Source of the DNA: Smittium culicis
Lineage: Eukaryota; Kickxellomycota; Harpellomycetes; Harpellales; Legeriomycetaceae
NCBI GenBank assembly: GCA_001970855.1
Contig: LSSN01000011.1
Span: 28,320 to 92,319, forward strand
Reading direction: 5' to 3'
DNA length: 64,000 nt
Below the pieces are notes generated by a model that saw only the letters and a list, made by a program, of their open reading frames with translations, had not been told where the DNA came from and did no database searches. Both the position numbers and the translations under genes were made by a program. How positions within the stretch are numbered: the first letter of the stretch is position 1; every line of letters starts with the position of its first letter. Below are positions 34,714 through 47,478 of this stretch, in pieces.

Positions 34714-35795
34714 TCTATGTTATAGATTTCTTTATGGGTTACCTTTAATTCATTTCAGTCTTTCATTTTTTTTTATTCTATAGTTTTGATTCTCTATAGT
34801 TTGAACAATAAACTTTAAATAATTTACTGTCTTTTTTACGATTATTCCATTTATCATACTAGTTACTTAACTTTACTTAAATTATCGTTATCTATCCCTT
34901 TATATAGTTTACTAGGTATGTTATCTTGGAATTTTTTTTTTAATTACGGGTCTAGGCTTTTAGTATGCAGAGCGAATATTTTATATTTACCTTTTAGGTA
35001 ATTAGGTATTTGGTTTACATATGTTTTGAACTTATTTCATTATATTCCATAAAAAAAATATCCGTTTATCAATCCCCATCCAATTGACTCGTCGCCTTAC
35101 AGGTATCGAGGCTTTTAAGAGTCTTAGGGGGAGTTGGCTGAACTGATTTTTAAAATTAGATTTTTAAATCAATTTTATATTTATACATGTTGATTACTTG
35201 TTTCAATAAATAACTTGAAAATAAATAATTGTTCAAAATAATACAACATTATTGCAGTCGGAAAATTCTTTGAAAAATAGTAATAAATATTATTATGTTT
35301 ATTCTTGAAATAACCTTAAATAGATTTCTGATCATGATGATGTAAAATGATTTTTACACATAATTCGAAAAAATGTGATCTATTTTGAAGTATTATTTAG
35401 AATCTTAAGGCTTGTAGTTAAGAGTTAATAAGAGATATATTATAATAATTCTAATATAAATCTGTAATTTACTTTTTATAAAGTTTAATAAATTTTTTTC
35501 ATTTTTATTTTTTGGCAAATTAGCAAACGTTATTCTATATATCATTGGCCTATTTACATTTTAGGGACACACTTTGATTTTTCAGCCAATGAGTAAATAA
35601 AAAGAACAGCAATAATGTAATTTGGGCATAAAAAAAATTTTTTCATTAATTTTTATACTTTGTTATTTTTAATAGAAAAAAAAACAGTAAATTAAGTAGA
35701 AAAATAGCTACTTACAATTGCTATACAAGAAAAATTTTACTCTCATAAAAAACTATTTATAAAGATACCATTATTTACAAGAATATTTAACAATA
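34714..35795. other. Intergenic region between RPS2 and ESF2
   Basis: RPS2 3' UTR with AATAAA near 34807, then AT-rich sequence. No additional gene seen. Confidence 0.5.
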
Positions 35796-37165
35796 ATGGA
35801 CAAGCTAAATTCAATTTTTGAGTCTTCAAAGAATAAAGATTCGGATTTAGAATATTCCGACAATGACAACGATTCAAATGGATATTCTGAAAATGAACTA
35901 TACCAAGATTTCTCTAAAGGTAATATAGCTAATAGCAAAAAATCAAATTCCCATAATTTCGATTATTCCAGCGACGAGGCTGAAGATTCTGATGACAATT
36001 CAAAAGACTTAACACAAGAAAGCGATTTCGAAGATAATGTTGGCTTGGAAAATAATGAAATTTCCAAAAAGAGAAAAAAAACTAGCTTTGTTAAGCCTCT
36101 TACTAAGGAAGAGCTTCTTGAATATCAGAAAAAAGAGAAAAAATCTGGAGTTATATACATGTCTCGAGTGCCTCCTTTCCTTAAACCCAACAAAGTCCGC
36201 AGACTACTCAGTAAATATGGTGAAATTGGCCGTTTGTTTTTAGCACCAGAAGGTACCCATCAATATAAACACCTTTTCCATATATTTTAACACGTACCTG
36301 CATGCATATATAGTTTATCTATTTAGTACTAAATTTTTATTACTTCCATCTATGTAAAAAAAATAAAAAAAGATCCAAGTATGCGTATGCGAAGAGTTAA
36401 ACAAGGCGGTAGTAAGCGTAAAGGATTTACTGAAGGTTGGATCGAATTTACTGATAAGAAAGTTGCTAAAAATGTTGCACAGATGCTCAATAATCAGCCT
36501 ATGGGTAACAACATAAAAATTTTATTAATGATATTTCTAATCTCACACAATTTTTTTTATCTTTTCTCCCATTTTTTCCAACTTATTTATTCATTTTTTT
36601 CATAAAGTCACATATATATATACATAGGCGGGAAAAAAAGAAGTTTTCATTATGATATGCTATGGAACTTAAAATATTTACCAAAATTCAAGTGGAGAAA
36701 TTTAACAGATCAGTTAGGTAATTCCAACTTTTATTAGCTCATCGTAGAATTTCTCTTTATTACTTTTGGCTTTAATTGTCTCAAAAAATTAACGACCTCA
36801 TCCATATCTCTCAAAAAAATACGATTTATCTATAAATTTATTTACTAACTCGTTTTTATCTGTATTTTTTAGCTTTTGAAAGAACCGAAAGAGAATACAG
36901 ATTAAGAAACGAAATGGCTCAAGCTAGAAGCGAAGCCAACGAGTTTATTAATAAAATCGAAAAGTCAAAGATGGTTAAAGGAATGGAGTACAAAAAGTCT
37001 CGAAAACTTGCCTCAGAATCCCCATCTTCCGCTGCTTCACAAAAAACTCAACCCAGTACATTCTCTATTAAACAGCATGATACCATATTCTCAAAAGACT
37101 CTACATCAATATCTTCCAAAAAAGTTGATGCCTCAGTTTCTTCTGTTCTCGGAAAGCTTTTATAA
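35796..37165 (+). CDS. ESF2: Esf2/ABT1-family pre-rRNA processing factor, four exons
   Basis: Exons 35796-36252, 36373-36504, 36628-36717 and 36873-37165 join in frame to 323 residues, close to yeast Esf2. Known role: nucleolar SSU-processome component that stimulates the DEAD-box helicase Dbp8 in early 18S rRNA processing. The first ~100 residues are acidic and Ser/Asn-rich with a basic patch (KKRKK near 92). The RRM-like domain starts at [25 protein letters not shown] (split here for length: [12 protein letters not shown] and [10 protein letters not shown]) and continues over two introns with [18 protein letters not shown]. The family hallmark [20 protein letters not shown] follows, then the [18 protein letters not shown] helix. 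The C-terminal ~60 residues are a Ser/Lys-rich tail. Introns of 55-155 bp are GT..AG. Confidence 0.93.
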
Positions 37166-39146
37166 ATAATAATCATTATCTAGAATTAACCAGTACATAT
37201 ATTTATTCTTTTCTTTAATAACATTCAGCAAAACATCCTTTTTAAATTAGTCGTACTTATTTCATTCTTTCTCGTATTTATTTGTTTCTTCTTATTTTTT
37301 TTATATATCACATGATAATCATTTCATAGTACCTGCAATTAAAGACCAGTTATTCATAAGGATAAAATATACTGGATATCTATTAAAATTCAACTCTGAT
37401 ATTTTCATATTATAATAGGGTATTTTTTTTGCACATCAATAATATTGCCTTCTTTTTACCTGCAATATTAACGGCAAAATTTCTAATTATCTATTATTAA
37501 TTGATCACCCTATAAAGCTTAGTTAAAATCAAAGCATTTGAAATAGTATACATAGGTAATCATCTACATTTTTGCCGATTATAACTTATCCCGCAAATAT
37601 CACCGCTTTTCTATTATACAGAGCAAAACGTACACAAATAGAATCCACGTATTTTCTTTTCTTGTATAACTGTTGTATATAAGAATGGCATATTTATATT
37701 TAACCTATATTGGATATTTAGTGCAGCTTAAGTTTTGGTTAATTCCTAACTAATTCATTTATATAAACATTATTGATTTAAAAAGCCTCTATATAAATTT
37801 TATAAAAACTATTCTAAATTATTTAGCCATAACTTGTTTATTTTAAAACTACATAACGTTTGTGTTAGTATTGCGTTTTATTTTTTTTTTTAAAAAAAAA
37901 CCCCCCATTTATTATTACAATATAGCTTCGATTTAATTAGCGAGGAAGATACTGCATTGGTTTTAATGGCTAATAAAATATAATTCAACGTTAAAAATAT
38001 TTAATTATTATCGTTCCAAGGTACTCTAATATCAATAAGTATTGTTTATTCCTCGCTGCTATTTATAGTTTAATAAAATTTTAACTCATTTTAAAGATAG
38101 GAGTTTTTTTTCAAACCTAATCTTAGAATTGGACCTGGCTTTTGATATTATTATGCGTCTTTACATTGATTTTTTTTTTAAAAACCTAGAAACATTAATA
38201 TAGAAATTGCTAAAAACATTTACTCCATTAATTTACGTTCAAGTCTCAAAAAAATAAAACTAACGAATTATCCACAAAGTAATACTATATTAGCAGTTTT
38301 ATGATCGTCATAAAATTGAATCTATACAATATTTATTTTATGAATCAAATACACTCAAATTATATTGTTCAATTGAATTGGATTAAATTCTGGCTGTTAA
38401 TGACTTTGAGATATTTAAATCTGTCAGAATCTACTTTTTATTGTTATGAAATGAGTAATACATGTGCTATTATATAATATAAATATAAATGCATCTGTAT
38501 TAGCAATTTCAAACATACAAGTAGTGTGGGTAAACATATATGTAAATGTATATACCACAAATATAAATAATTGTGGCTTTAATTGTATTAGTTTTTCATT
38601 ACTAGTTTTTAAGTATAAAGTTTTGTCTTTAACATTTTATTTAACTATTACTCTACTAGCTATTATAGCTAGTAAAGAATACTCAAACACAAAGTTTGAG
38701 TATTAAAGGTATAAAAGCAGCCTTGATTGCTTTAAAATTAACATCATATTAAAAAGGATCACAAAAAATAATAAAATATATAAAACAACAAAACAAATAA
38801 TAGGTTTAAAAATTATCAATATTATTAAAATTTAAAAACAAGCCTGAAACAGTCAAGAAGCAAAAGCGAGCTTAAATTAAAGCAATCATAACATTATAAA
38901 ATTTATGTTTTATTGATAAATTTATGTACCCTAGCTAAAAAATAATGCCCCAATATTTTCTATATAATAGCACATGTAAATTATGCGTAAAAGGTTTTTA
39001 CTTTTTATGGAAATAGAATTTTCTGTTGTGTTCCAGTAATTCATATAACCTTAGCCATCCTACTTTGAGAATACTATCAGATATTATACCTAATCCAGAA
39101 TCTATATTATATATCTTTGTGATTGAAAAAAACATTTCATAAATAA
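37166..39146. other. AT-rich intergenic region
   Basis: No gene supported. Notable items are a T11/A9/C6 homopolymer junction near 37878-37905 and a perfect 11-bp hairpin at 38678-38704. An 80-codon open frame at 38464-38706 looks like chance. Confidence 0.45.
38678..38704. other. Perfect 11-bp hairpin with 5-nt loop
   Basis: AATACTCAAAC, loop ACAAA, then GTTTGAGTATT. The stem is exact. No gene in range makes a terminator or regulatory role clear. Confidence 0.6.
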
Positions 39147-40042
39147 TGAATATGGGACATTCTTAGGATCAGAGGGGTTTTTTTTTTTTTTTTTTTTTTT
39201 TTTNNNNNNNNNNNNNNNNNNNNNNNNNNNNNNNNNNNNNNNNNNNNNNNNNNNNNNNNNNNNNNNNNNNNNNNNNNNNNNNNNNNNNNNNNNNNNNNNN
39301 NNNNNNNNNNNNNNNNNNNNNNNNNNNNNNNNNNNNNNNNNNNNNNNNNNNNNNNNNNNNNNNNNNNNNNNNNNNNNNNNNNNNNNNNNNNNNNNNNNNN
39401 NNNNNNNNNNNNNNNNNNNNNNNNNNNNNNNNNNNNNNNNNNNNNNNNNNNNNNNNNNNNNNNNNNNNNNNNNNNNNNNNNNNNNNNNNNNNNNNNNNNN
39501 NNNNNNNNNNNNNNNNNNNNNNNNNNNNNNNNNNNNNNNNNNNNNNNNNNNNNNNNNNNNNNNNNNNNNNNNNNNNNNNNNNNNNNNNNNNNNNNNNNNN
39601 NNNNNNNNNNNNNNNNNNNNNNNNNNNNNNNNNNNNNNNNNNNNNNNNNNNNNNNNNNNNNNNNNNNNNNNNNNNNNNNNNNNNNNNNNNNNNNNNNNNN
39701 NNNNNNNNNNNNNNNNNNNNNNNNNNNNNNNNNNNNNNNNNNNNNNNNNNNNNNNNNNNNNNNNNNNNNNNNNNNNNNNNNNNNNNNNNNNNNNNNNNNN
39801 NNNNNNNNNNNNNNNNNNNNNNNNNNNNNNNNNNNNNNNNNNNNNNNNNNNNTTTTTTTTTTTTTTTTTTTTTTTTTTTGGAAATTCTATATGCTTATAT
39901 GAACTTGGTAAAGCTATTGGCTGAATAGGGTTATTCATTTGATGATATTTTCCAAAAATACTTAAAAATAGAAGTAAAGAATACGAGTAGAAAATTTTTA
40001 ATAGTAAAAGTTCCGCTCATTAGAATAATCTCCCATATATTT
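39147..40042 (+). mobile_element. TATATGGGA-type element (E2) containing an assembly gap
   Basis: Left end GAATATGGGACATTCTTAG and right end TTAGAATAATCTCCCATATA match the two ends of element E1 at 61031, including the preceding TTTTTAATAGTAAAAGTTC block. Between them are a poly-T tract, 649 Ns (39204-39852) and another poly-T tract. E1 also has a poly-T run soon after its left tip, so the gap may be an expanded homopolymer or a further insertion. Confidence 0.55.
39204..39852. other. Assembly gap (649 N)
   Basis: A run of N flanked on both sides by poly-T (39178-39203 and 39853-39879). Any translation across it is meaningless. The size may be estimated rather than measured. Confidence 0.99.
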
Positions 40043-40157
40043 CATTAAATTCATTAGCCATTCTTTTTTTTTTTCCATGTTAATTAATGGGTTTATATTT
40101 AGACGTAGTTTAACTACGAATAACAACCCAACGATTAATATATAAAATAAAAACGAT

Positions 40158-40234
40158 GAAAATAGAAAATAGAAAATAGAAAATAGAAAATAGAAAATAG
40201 AAAATAGAAAATAGAAAATAGAAAATAGAAAATA
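40158..40234 (+). repeat. Tandem 7-bp repeat (GAAAATA)n, eleven copies
   Basis: Eleven perfect consecutive copies of the 7-mer GAAAATA, 77 bp. It lies about 140 bp beyond the stop of the transposase-derived gene, between it and the gap-containing element. Not a known telomere repeat. Confidence 0.95.
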
Positions 40235-40373
40235 ATTTAATTAATAACAGAAAAAAAAATATCAAAAAATAATAAATATAAATCTAATAAAGTTTCTTCA
40301 AAAAATAATAGACATGAATAATTCTACATTAAATTTCTCTTGAAATTACGAGATATTTAATTAAATAAAAGTT

Positions 40374-43300
40374 TTATGTTCTCCTGCCTGTGATGGAAAT
40401 GTATTGAGAGTTGACTTCATTGTATATAGCTTCATCATAGGATGAGTCGTATATATAAACATCGCCATTTTTAAAGTGAGCGTATATGGTTTCATCTTCA
40501 GGCGACCTTGAGTTTATTAAAAGCGGGTCAACTTTTTTAAGACAATTTGTAATAGAGTATGTATTTTGCTCAACAGCACAGTTAAGTATTTGTGACAGCC
40601 CTATTGTATCTTGAGCGTCAAGGCGTTTCATTAGGATTGAGATGTTCACCATACTATTTGACTCTATTTTTCTTGCAATTTCTATAGATTTTGTTAGCGA
40701 TTCCTCCTTCCAATTAACTGTAGATGCAAATAATCCGAAACTGCCTGCAACGAAATCTTCTACCATGTCAGTTTTCCATGCCGTCGATAAAGTAATCAGA
40801 GCATACTCGAAATTAACTGATGATAAATTAATTTCATTCAACTTATCTTGAGGGATGCTAAGTTCCATTGACTTGGCGTTGAGGACTATTGAGTTCTTTT
40901 TGGAAAAAAGTACCAGCTTTTTATCGATAATTTCAGCCCTTACTTTTGATCTATTTTTCTTAGTAAGTTTGGAAGCTGCCTCCTCTTCTGATCTCATATC
41001 TGCAAGCTCTTTACAAACTCTAATTTTGTAAAATACTCTTAGCATCTTTGTAATTCCATTTTCCATTGGAAGAATTCCAATCGGGATTTGATCAGATACA
41101 CAAACAACGTTTACGTTTTTTAGGAAGCCAAAAAAGTTTAGCGGGTGTATACTCTTATCCCTGATTATTAGAGTGATTTTGTTGAGAAATTTGTATTGAG
41201 GAATAGGTTTATTTGAAAGCATTGATTTATATTCAATCAAGTAGAAATGCATCAGGTTATCAAAAAACTTTAACCATTCTACGAATAGGGAGGTAGTTAT
41301 TTGTGCCTTTGAATTGGAGCGATAAGAAATATTATGGTTTGAAAATAGATTCAGCTTATGCTCTTTGCTAATAAATTTGTTCCCAACAACCCACAAAGGG
41401 ATCTTTTTTGTTCCTGTAGCATTTGTGCAAGCTATCAAAGAAAGCCTTTCATTGGAATCACTAGGCTTTGATACTTGGATTTTAGACAGTTCAGCATTTT
41501 CATGCAAACGGAAAAATAAACCTGTCTCCTCAACGCTGAAAACCAGGTTAGGATCAGTTTCGTACAAAGAGCTGTTCATTTTAACTCTAATTTCGGGAAA
41601 TTTCTCGATGTACAAGATTGAACATTTTGGCTCTAGCTTATAAATGCTGCACATTTCCCAGATAGAAACGTTGTGTACAGCCTGGAAATATACTAGAAAT
41701 AGTTTAATTTCATTTGATAGCTTGTCTTTATCAGGATTAGAGCGCTTGAAATGCTTATGTAGAATATTAGCTAGAGATTTTTCAATCCAATCAGAAGAAA
41801 TATCGGATTCATAAGTGCTTTCAAATGTCCTAGCTTTTCTAGAGACTAAACAATGTTTAAAAAACGAGAAATTTGTTAGTTAAAATTAAAAAATCTCATA
41901 AAAATTCTATAATTTAGAAGAAAAAAAATACCATTAGGCGCAGGGTTGGCTAATTCAAAGTCTGATTCAGAACTAGAGTCATCTACGATGCTTTGAAAAA
42001 GTTCACTAGAGTTATAATCTCCTCTAGGCTTTAATGGCGAGTTATATTTAATTCTGTTGTACTCTGTTGCTCTTGAATGAATCCATTCCATAATGAATAG
42101 GTGTAGAAGTATATACTTAGGATGCTTATACTTAGACTCGAGTTTGTTTTTAACTTTATTAAACTCTTTGACAGATTGATCCTGATATCTTATCCTTTGT
42201 AATGAAGATTTACTAATGTACGGATCATAATATTTGCTCAAAAATATCATAGTGTTTTTATTACTCGAGTCTTCAAATCTTTTTTTGTGAATAAAATATG
42301 CATATTTAATCTCAAACGAAATGTTGACAGCCGGAGGTTTTTTGGGTTTATCAGTAGATTTTTGCCTGCTAACTTTAGCGACAATGTTAAATTCGTTGGG
42401 ACTAGGATTGTTTAAAGGTGGTTCATTATCAGAAATATCAAACTCATCTATTTCTATCTCGTCTATGTTTTTTACAATATTTGTAACCGTGGGTTGATGA
42501 AAGCTTAGTGGCTGAGCACCATCATTATCATCAAGAGAAATAACGCAAGGGTTATCCGATCCAGTACCAATAGTGGTCGTGTTGGCAGACTTTGTGAGAA
42601 TGTCACCACTTTCAGAGTTAGAAGCAATGTTGCTAGTGTTTGAGATAATATCAGGTCCAACCGATATAGTCACTGAACTATCATTTGCAGGAAAATCAGT
42701 TAAATGGGAATTTTTATCTTTAAGGTTCTTGTCATTAGGCGCATTTTTTGGTTGCTTTTTTGGGGGTTTTGGGGATTTAGCATTCTTAACTTTTTTAGGT
42801 TTAGCAGGCTTGGGAGCTTTTGATTTAGCCTTAGATTTTAAGTTGGATTTTTTTGTAGACTTTTTAACTTTAGAAGCTGCTACAGAGGCTTTTAAAGAAC
42901 TAGATTCGTTATTGGGCGTTGAAGATTTCAAACCATTTACAATGTTAGTTTGATGACTGCTAGATGGAGTTTCAGAAAGGATATGAGAATTAAAACCGTT
43001 TATATTGGCGAAATTGGCGCTAGTGGTATCACTAATATTTATACTCGCTGAATTGGACATGTTCTCGCTTTCCTTTAGAATTTTATTTGCCAATAGCGAT
43101 GTAAGTTTAATTTCGTCATCAGAGCTGTCTGAATCGCTTATTATCATATATTCTATATTTTGCAACGATTTTCTGATTTTGAGTTTGGAATCAGCTAAAG
43201 TTGTATCATCAAAGGGTTCGCTTTTTATTTTTATTTCTATAGGACTAATTGGATCGGGAAAGTTTGGGTCGGTTTTGCAGTCCAATTTTATTGGATTTCT

Positions 43301-46300
43301 TACTGCAGAAGTAGAACATAAATTTAAAACAGTTGGCGAAGCTTCAGGTAATGATATTGGTTTAATATCTGTAGAATTTTTTGGACTTTTTTTGGCAAGC
43401 TCGCTATTTAGGTTTTCAGAATTTTTATCAACTTTTAAAAGGAGGGACGAATTGTACAATGTCTTGGAGTTGTTGTTCAATTTAGATTGGAAGCTGGAAA
43501 TTACAGATTTTAACGCTGATATTTCAAACTCTAGTTTCTTTGAAATACAATCTTTATTATGAGATATATTAGTGTTTTTGGCAGTAGGGGTTTCTATGTG
43601 CGAATCTTTATTGAGTTTGCTTTGGTTGACATTGGAACTAAAAGAGTGAGAAATGTGATTTTCATTTAATTTTTTATCCTCTTTTAAAGACGAAACGCAC
43701 ATCAACTTATTCGCAAAGTCATTACTAGTAGAATCGGTTAATAAATTCTTTCCTATAGATTCATGAGATTCTTTGGGTTTATGGCTCGAAAGTACTAAAT
43801 TATTCGGAATTTCTGTATGACTAACACAAAGAGTATTTGCAGGTGAATCGAGTTCGCTAATCGTTTTGATAATACCTGAATTGTTATGAAGCAAGGAGTC
43901 ATTCTGATTATCAACCAAGAAATCACTGAATTTCTTGGTAGCACAATCGCCTACAACTGCATTAGAGCTTGTATTTAATGAATTGCAGTTTATAGAGCTT
44001 TTTATATAAGAGTCATTTGATTTCACATAGCTGGAAAGTGTATTTGATATGGTGTCAGAGCTAGATAGAGAATCATTAATTGAAACGCTGCAGCTAGATT
44101 TTGTAAATTGACTATCTTCAATGTTAAATTTTAATCCATTTAATTCAGCTTCATAAGTAAGGGATTGAATCGGGGTTCTAGGTAAGCTAGAAGCAAAGGT
44201 GCTGCTTGAAAACAGCGAGCTGGGGGTCAAAGAACTATTAAAAAGTTGTGCGCTTTTTAAATTTTTTTCTACTAAATCACTTTCAGAGTTGGTGCGTTTG
44301 TATAATGAGTTCAGATCTGATGAAGGGCTCAGGCTTAATTTATTAGGGAGTTGATAATTATTCGAATCGTTTGAAATCGTCTTAGAAGTGAAGGGATATG
44401 TATCTTCAGAATGGGCTAAAAAAATATTAGAAACCAAAAAAGGTTAAATTTAGATAATTTAATGTAGAGTTAGGTTTTCTAGTCCAAAAAATATTATTAC
44501 TTTTATAAATGTATTTAGGTTTGGTATCGCTATTTTCAATAACCGGAATGCCATTAATTAGCGGCTGTCGATTGCATAAAATTCCAGGGTGATTTTCATT
44601 TAAGCTGTGCTCAAAGTTTTGATTATTTAAATATTTTGTATTCGTGTCTTGTTTTATAAACTTGTCATCTTTATGTGATTGTTTATTATCAAAGTAAAGC
44701 TGTGTGGGGTTATATATACTATTGTTTTCTGAGTCTAATAAAGGCGATAAGGTTTGATGAGTGCTATAAGAAGAACTGGGGACATTAAGGTTATTTTCGC
44801 TAGAGCTACTAATGTTATGAATACTTTGAAAATTTTGTATACTAAGAATATTGCTGCTGTTATCCTTGTAGCCTGAATGCTTATAATCTTTGTTTTGATA
44901 TTTATGTGATCTATAGCTAGTAAGAGAGTCATCACTATCGTTACTAAAGGTACTAAGGGATTTATTGGGAGTATGGTTTGAATCTAAAGGTATATATATT
45001 GTGATTAGGATTTTAAATAGGTGGTATTTATAGATTTAATATTTTAATTAGCCTTGTGATATTTGAGAAAAAAATTAGAGCGATATAGAATTAGTAGCTG
45101 TACCAAGATAAATTATTTAATAAGAATAATTGAAATTTTACTTATTGGTAGAGTGGTGTTTTTCAAGCCGTTTGAATTTTCAAATTCTAGTGTTTGGTTA
45201 GTCAGACTTGTGCTAATTGAGGGGAAGTCAGAACAATTGGTCGTCGAATTGAGTTGATTGGGTATTATGTAGTTGAAATTATGAGAATGTAATCGCGGCA
45301 CTAAAATGCTTTTGTATACAGTGTTTTTCTCTTCTAGTTCAGGGCCGGTATGCTCCTGGATATAATTATGCTGCGGCTGATAAATTTTGTTTGATAAATG
45401 GTGTTGATCTTCAGAGTGCTTAATTATACTAAAACTGGGTTGATTACTACTAATTTTGTCAGAGCTAACATTATCAACACTTTTTCGAGATGAACACTGT
45501 TGATATACTAGATTTTCATTGGAGATATCTAGTTTTTTTTCAACTTTGAGATTATTATTACTAGGAACTCTTTTGCTTCTTAGGTTGTAAGTGTTTTTAG
45601 GGGTATGATCGCTATCAGAATTTGAAGAAGATAAGTTTCTGGAGCTTATTTTCGACTTTTTAGTTTGGATGTCACGATTAGAGGGAATGTATGAAATATT
45701 AGTGGTATCATTACTGTGTTGACTTGATAGTGATATTTCGCTATCCTTCCTTTTTTTCGGATGAGATAAATAATTATCTGAAATTTATATTATAGAAAAA
45801 CATTAATTATGTGAATATTTTGCTATTTATTATAAATTATTATAAGATTCAATTTTACCTTTATTTAATTTATTTATTGAAATAGTATCAAATAAGCCAT
45901 TATTGCTGTCGATTCCCAATCCATGAGCACTATTGAAATCTATGAAAATTGCATATAAATAAATTTATTATAAAAAAAAGTGGTAAGAATAATATTAAAA
46001 ATCAATAATTAGAAGCAAAATCTTGTTAATAATTACTTTTGAGAGATGATTCTTCGTTTTTAGATATGTTTAGAACATGACTTTTGCAGTTTAATGATAG
46101 GCTTTCGTTTGCGATATTTATATATTCAGCTTGATTACTCGAATCTGCATTAAGCAAACGATTATTTATTGAGGTATCGACAGGATTAAATTTTATAACG
46201 TTTGGGGTAACAACTGGATTGTTTTTAGCCGAGCGTTTCTGTTTTACAAGATTTTCAAAAGATTTAATTGAGTTTAAAAAGAAATCAAGATTGTTAAACT

Positions 46301-46328
46301 TTTTATTTTGAGGATTCTTAATTTCCAT
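40374..46328 (-). CDS. Large CENP-B/pogo transposase-derived protein, six exons
   Basis: Exons 46328-46037, 45939-45859, 45777-45142, 44983-44501, 44415-41932, 41845-40374. Each intron is GT..AG and all phases agree, giving 1,815 residues. Residues 1 to about 1190 are Ser/Asn-rich and probably disordered, with an SV40-like nuclear signal PKKRK (131-135) and Lys/Pro/Ala repeats near 1040. From about 1194 a CENP-B N-type helix-turn-helix (VNISFEIKYAYF.., ISKSSLQRIR) is followed by a second region with WIHSRATEYNRI. From about 1425 lies a DDE_1 domain of Tigger/pogo type: VEETGLFFRL, IACTNATGTKKIPLWVVG, SLFVEWLKFFD, LIIRDKSIHP, ILPMENGI. The three acidic catalytic positions read Glu1431, Arg1554 and Glu1587 where transposases have Asp, so cleavage is unlikely. 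Inferred role: nuclear DNA-binding protein like fission yeast Cbh/Abp1. No terminal repeats flank it. The start is the first in-frame ATG after a stop. Confidence 0.82.
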
Positions 46329-46856
46329 AGCATAGATAGGAAAAATCGAATAATTGTCAGAGTTGGATTGAGTTAGTAGCAAGAAACACGCTTGAGTAAA
46401 CACTTTTACAGCTGAGGCTAGTTAGGCGGCACGAAATCAAATTTATTTCAGTTTTAGTTACAGTTTTTTTTTTTATTGCAATACAAATTTTACAATCTAA
46501 TGTAAACTAACAAAAATAAACAGTGATTAATTTATTTGCTTTATTTAGCGAGAATACATTATTGGTAGAGTAAATTTTTATAGCTGTGTTAAATCACCTA
46601 TAACATATAGATATTAACATAGCGATCCGAAATTTTGCCAATAGTGCTAGACTTTTGATAAAGTTGCTATTATATGGAACTTTTGATTAAAAATTTTTAC
46701 TCCGCAATAGTAATAATTGGCCTCCTGGAATATTCAAGATTTTTAAACTTTTTATAATTGGCTATTTATTCTATAATTATTCATTGTTATGTATTGCTCT
46801 ATATTATAACAGGACGAAAACTAACGAGCTTCTAATCCTGAATTTTAGATATCAAT
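46329..46856. other. Upstream region of the transposase-derived gene
   Basis: No further 5' exon with a start codon was found, and an in-frame stop precedes the chosen ATG. AT-rich, no repeat recognised. Confidence 0.45.
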
Positions 46857-46860
46857 TTAA

Positions 46861-47051
46861 CCCTTTCAGTGGCAGATGGCCTTTTTTGAACTACCAAAAT
46901 TATCCAACCAAACGACTACATGATAAATAAATATATGATAATGATAAATTGTTGGCTGATAAAATATAAATACCCAATAACAAGTATAATCAATATAGCT
47001 TATCCAATTATGATTTTTAAATGTATATAAGAGCGTTGGCCCTGGAAAGGG
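46861..47051 (+). mobile_element. MITE family B reference copy (B2)
   Basis: A 191-bp element flanked by TTAA (46857-46860, 47052-47055). Tips are CCCTTTCAGTGGCAG and GGCCCTGGAAAGGG. Subterminal CTTTTTTGAACTACC and the AATTATGATTTTT block define family B. Related to family A by its tips but different inside. Confidence 0.83.
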
Positions 47052-47106
47052 TTAACAGAATTATAGGATATTAATTTCCATATGATCTAATTGGTGATTA
47101 TCTTTA

Positions 47107-47287
47107 CCCAGGGCCAATGAATATAAACTTTTTTAATTTTCTTTATAAATAACCCATATTTTAGCCGTATGTTATTGATTAATTTATTTAGAATCAAATA
47201 AATTATTATTATTTTACAGTATTTTAGCCTTGTGTAATTTAGTTGGATAATAATGAGTTCAAAAATAGCGAACCGCCTCTGAATAGG
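47107..47287 (-). mobile_element. MITE family B copy (B3), reversed
   Basis: Left TTTA then CCCAGGGCCAATG; right end GAGTTCAAAAATAGCG, CCTCTGAATAGG, then TTAA (47288-47291). Reading the reverse strand gives the family B order. Only 55 bp separates it from B2. Confidence 0.7.
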
Positions 47288-47478
47288 TTAAATAGACAAT
47301 AGGCATTAGTGACTATATTTTACTGGCCTGGTGTATTACCCTTTGACTGGGACTGAGCTCCTATATTGAAACGAAATATTCTTCATCTGCTTTGATTTCG
47401 TAACATATTGGTGGTAAAGCTTAAATAATTAAAAAATTGAAAATTTTTGGTTAATTATTGTAGCAGCTCTATTTTCTA

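Noticed and set aside
39102..39938. 278-codon frame spanning the N gap
   Set aside because: Mostly undefined bases plus poly-Lys from poly-T. Not a protein.
42573..43562. Two plus-strand frames of 126 and 185 codons
   Set aside because: Antisense shadows of the Ser/Lys-rich region of the transposase-derived gene.
44735..44935. 66-codon hydrophobic minus-strand frame
   Set aside because: It is a wrong frame of exon 4 of the transposase-derived gene; the in-phase frame continues cleanly from both neighbouring exons.
46329..46403. Upstream extension of the transposase-derived protein from a GTG at 46403
   Set aside because: No ATG in this extension and an in-frame stop just before it. The first ATG at 46328 is preferred.
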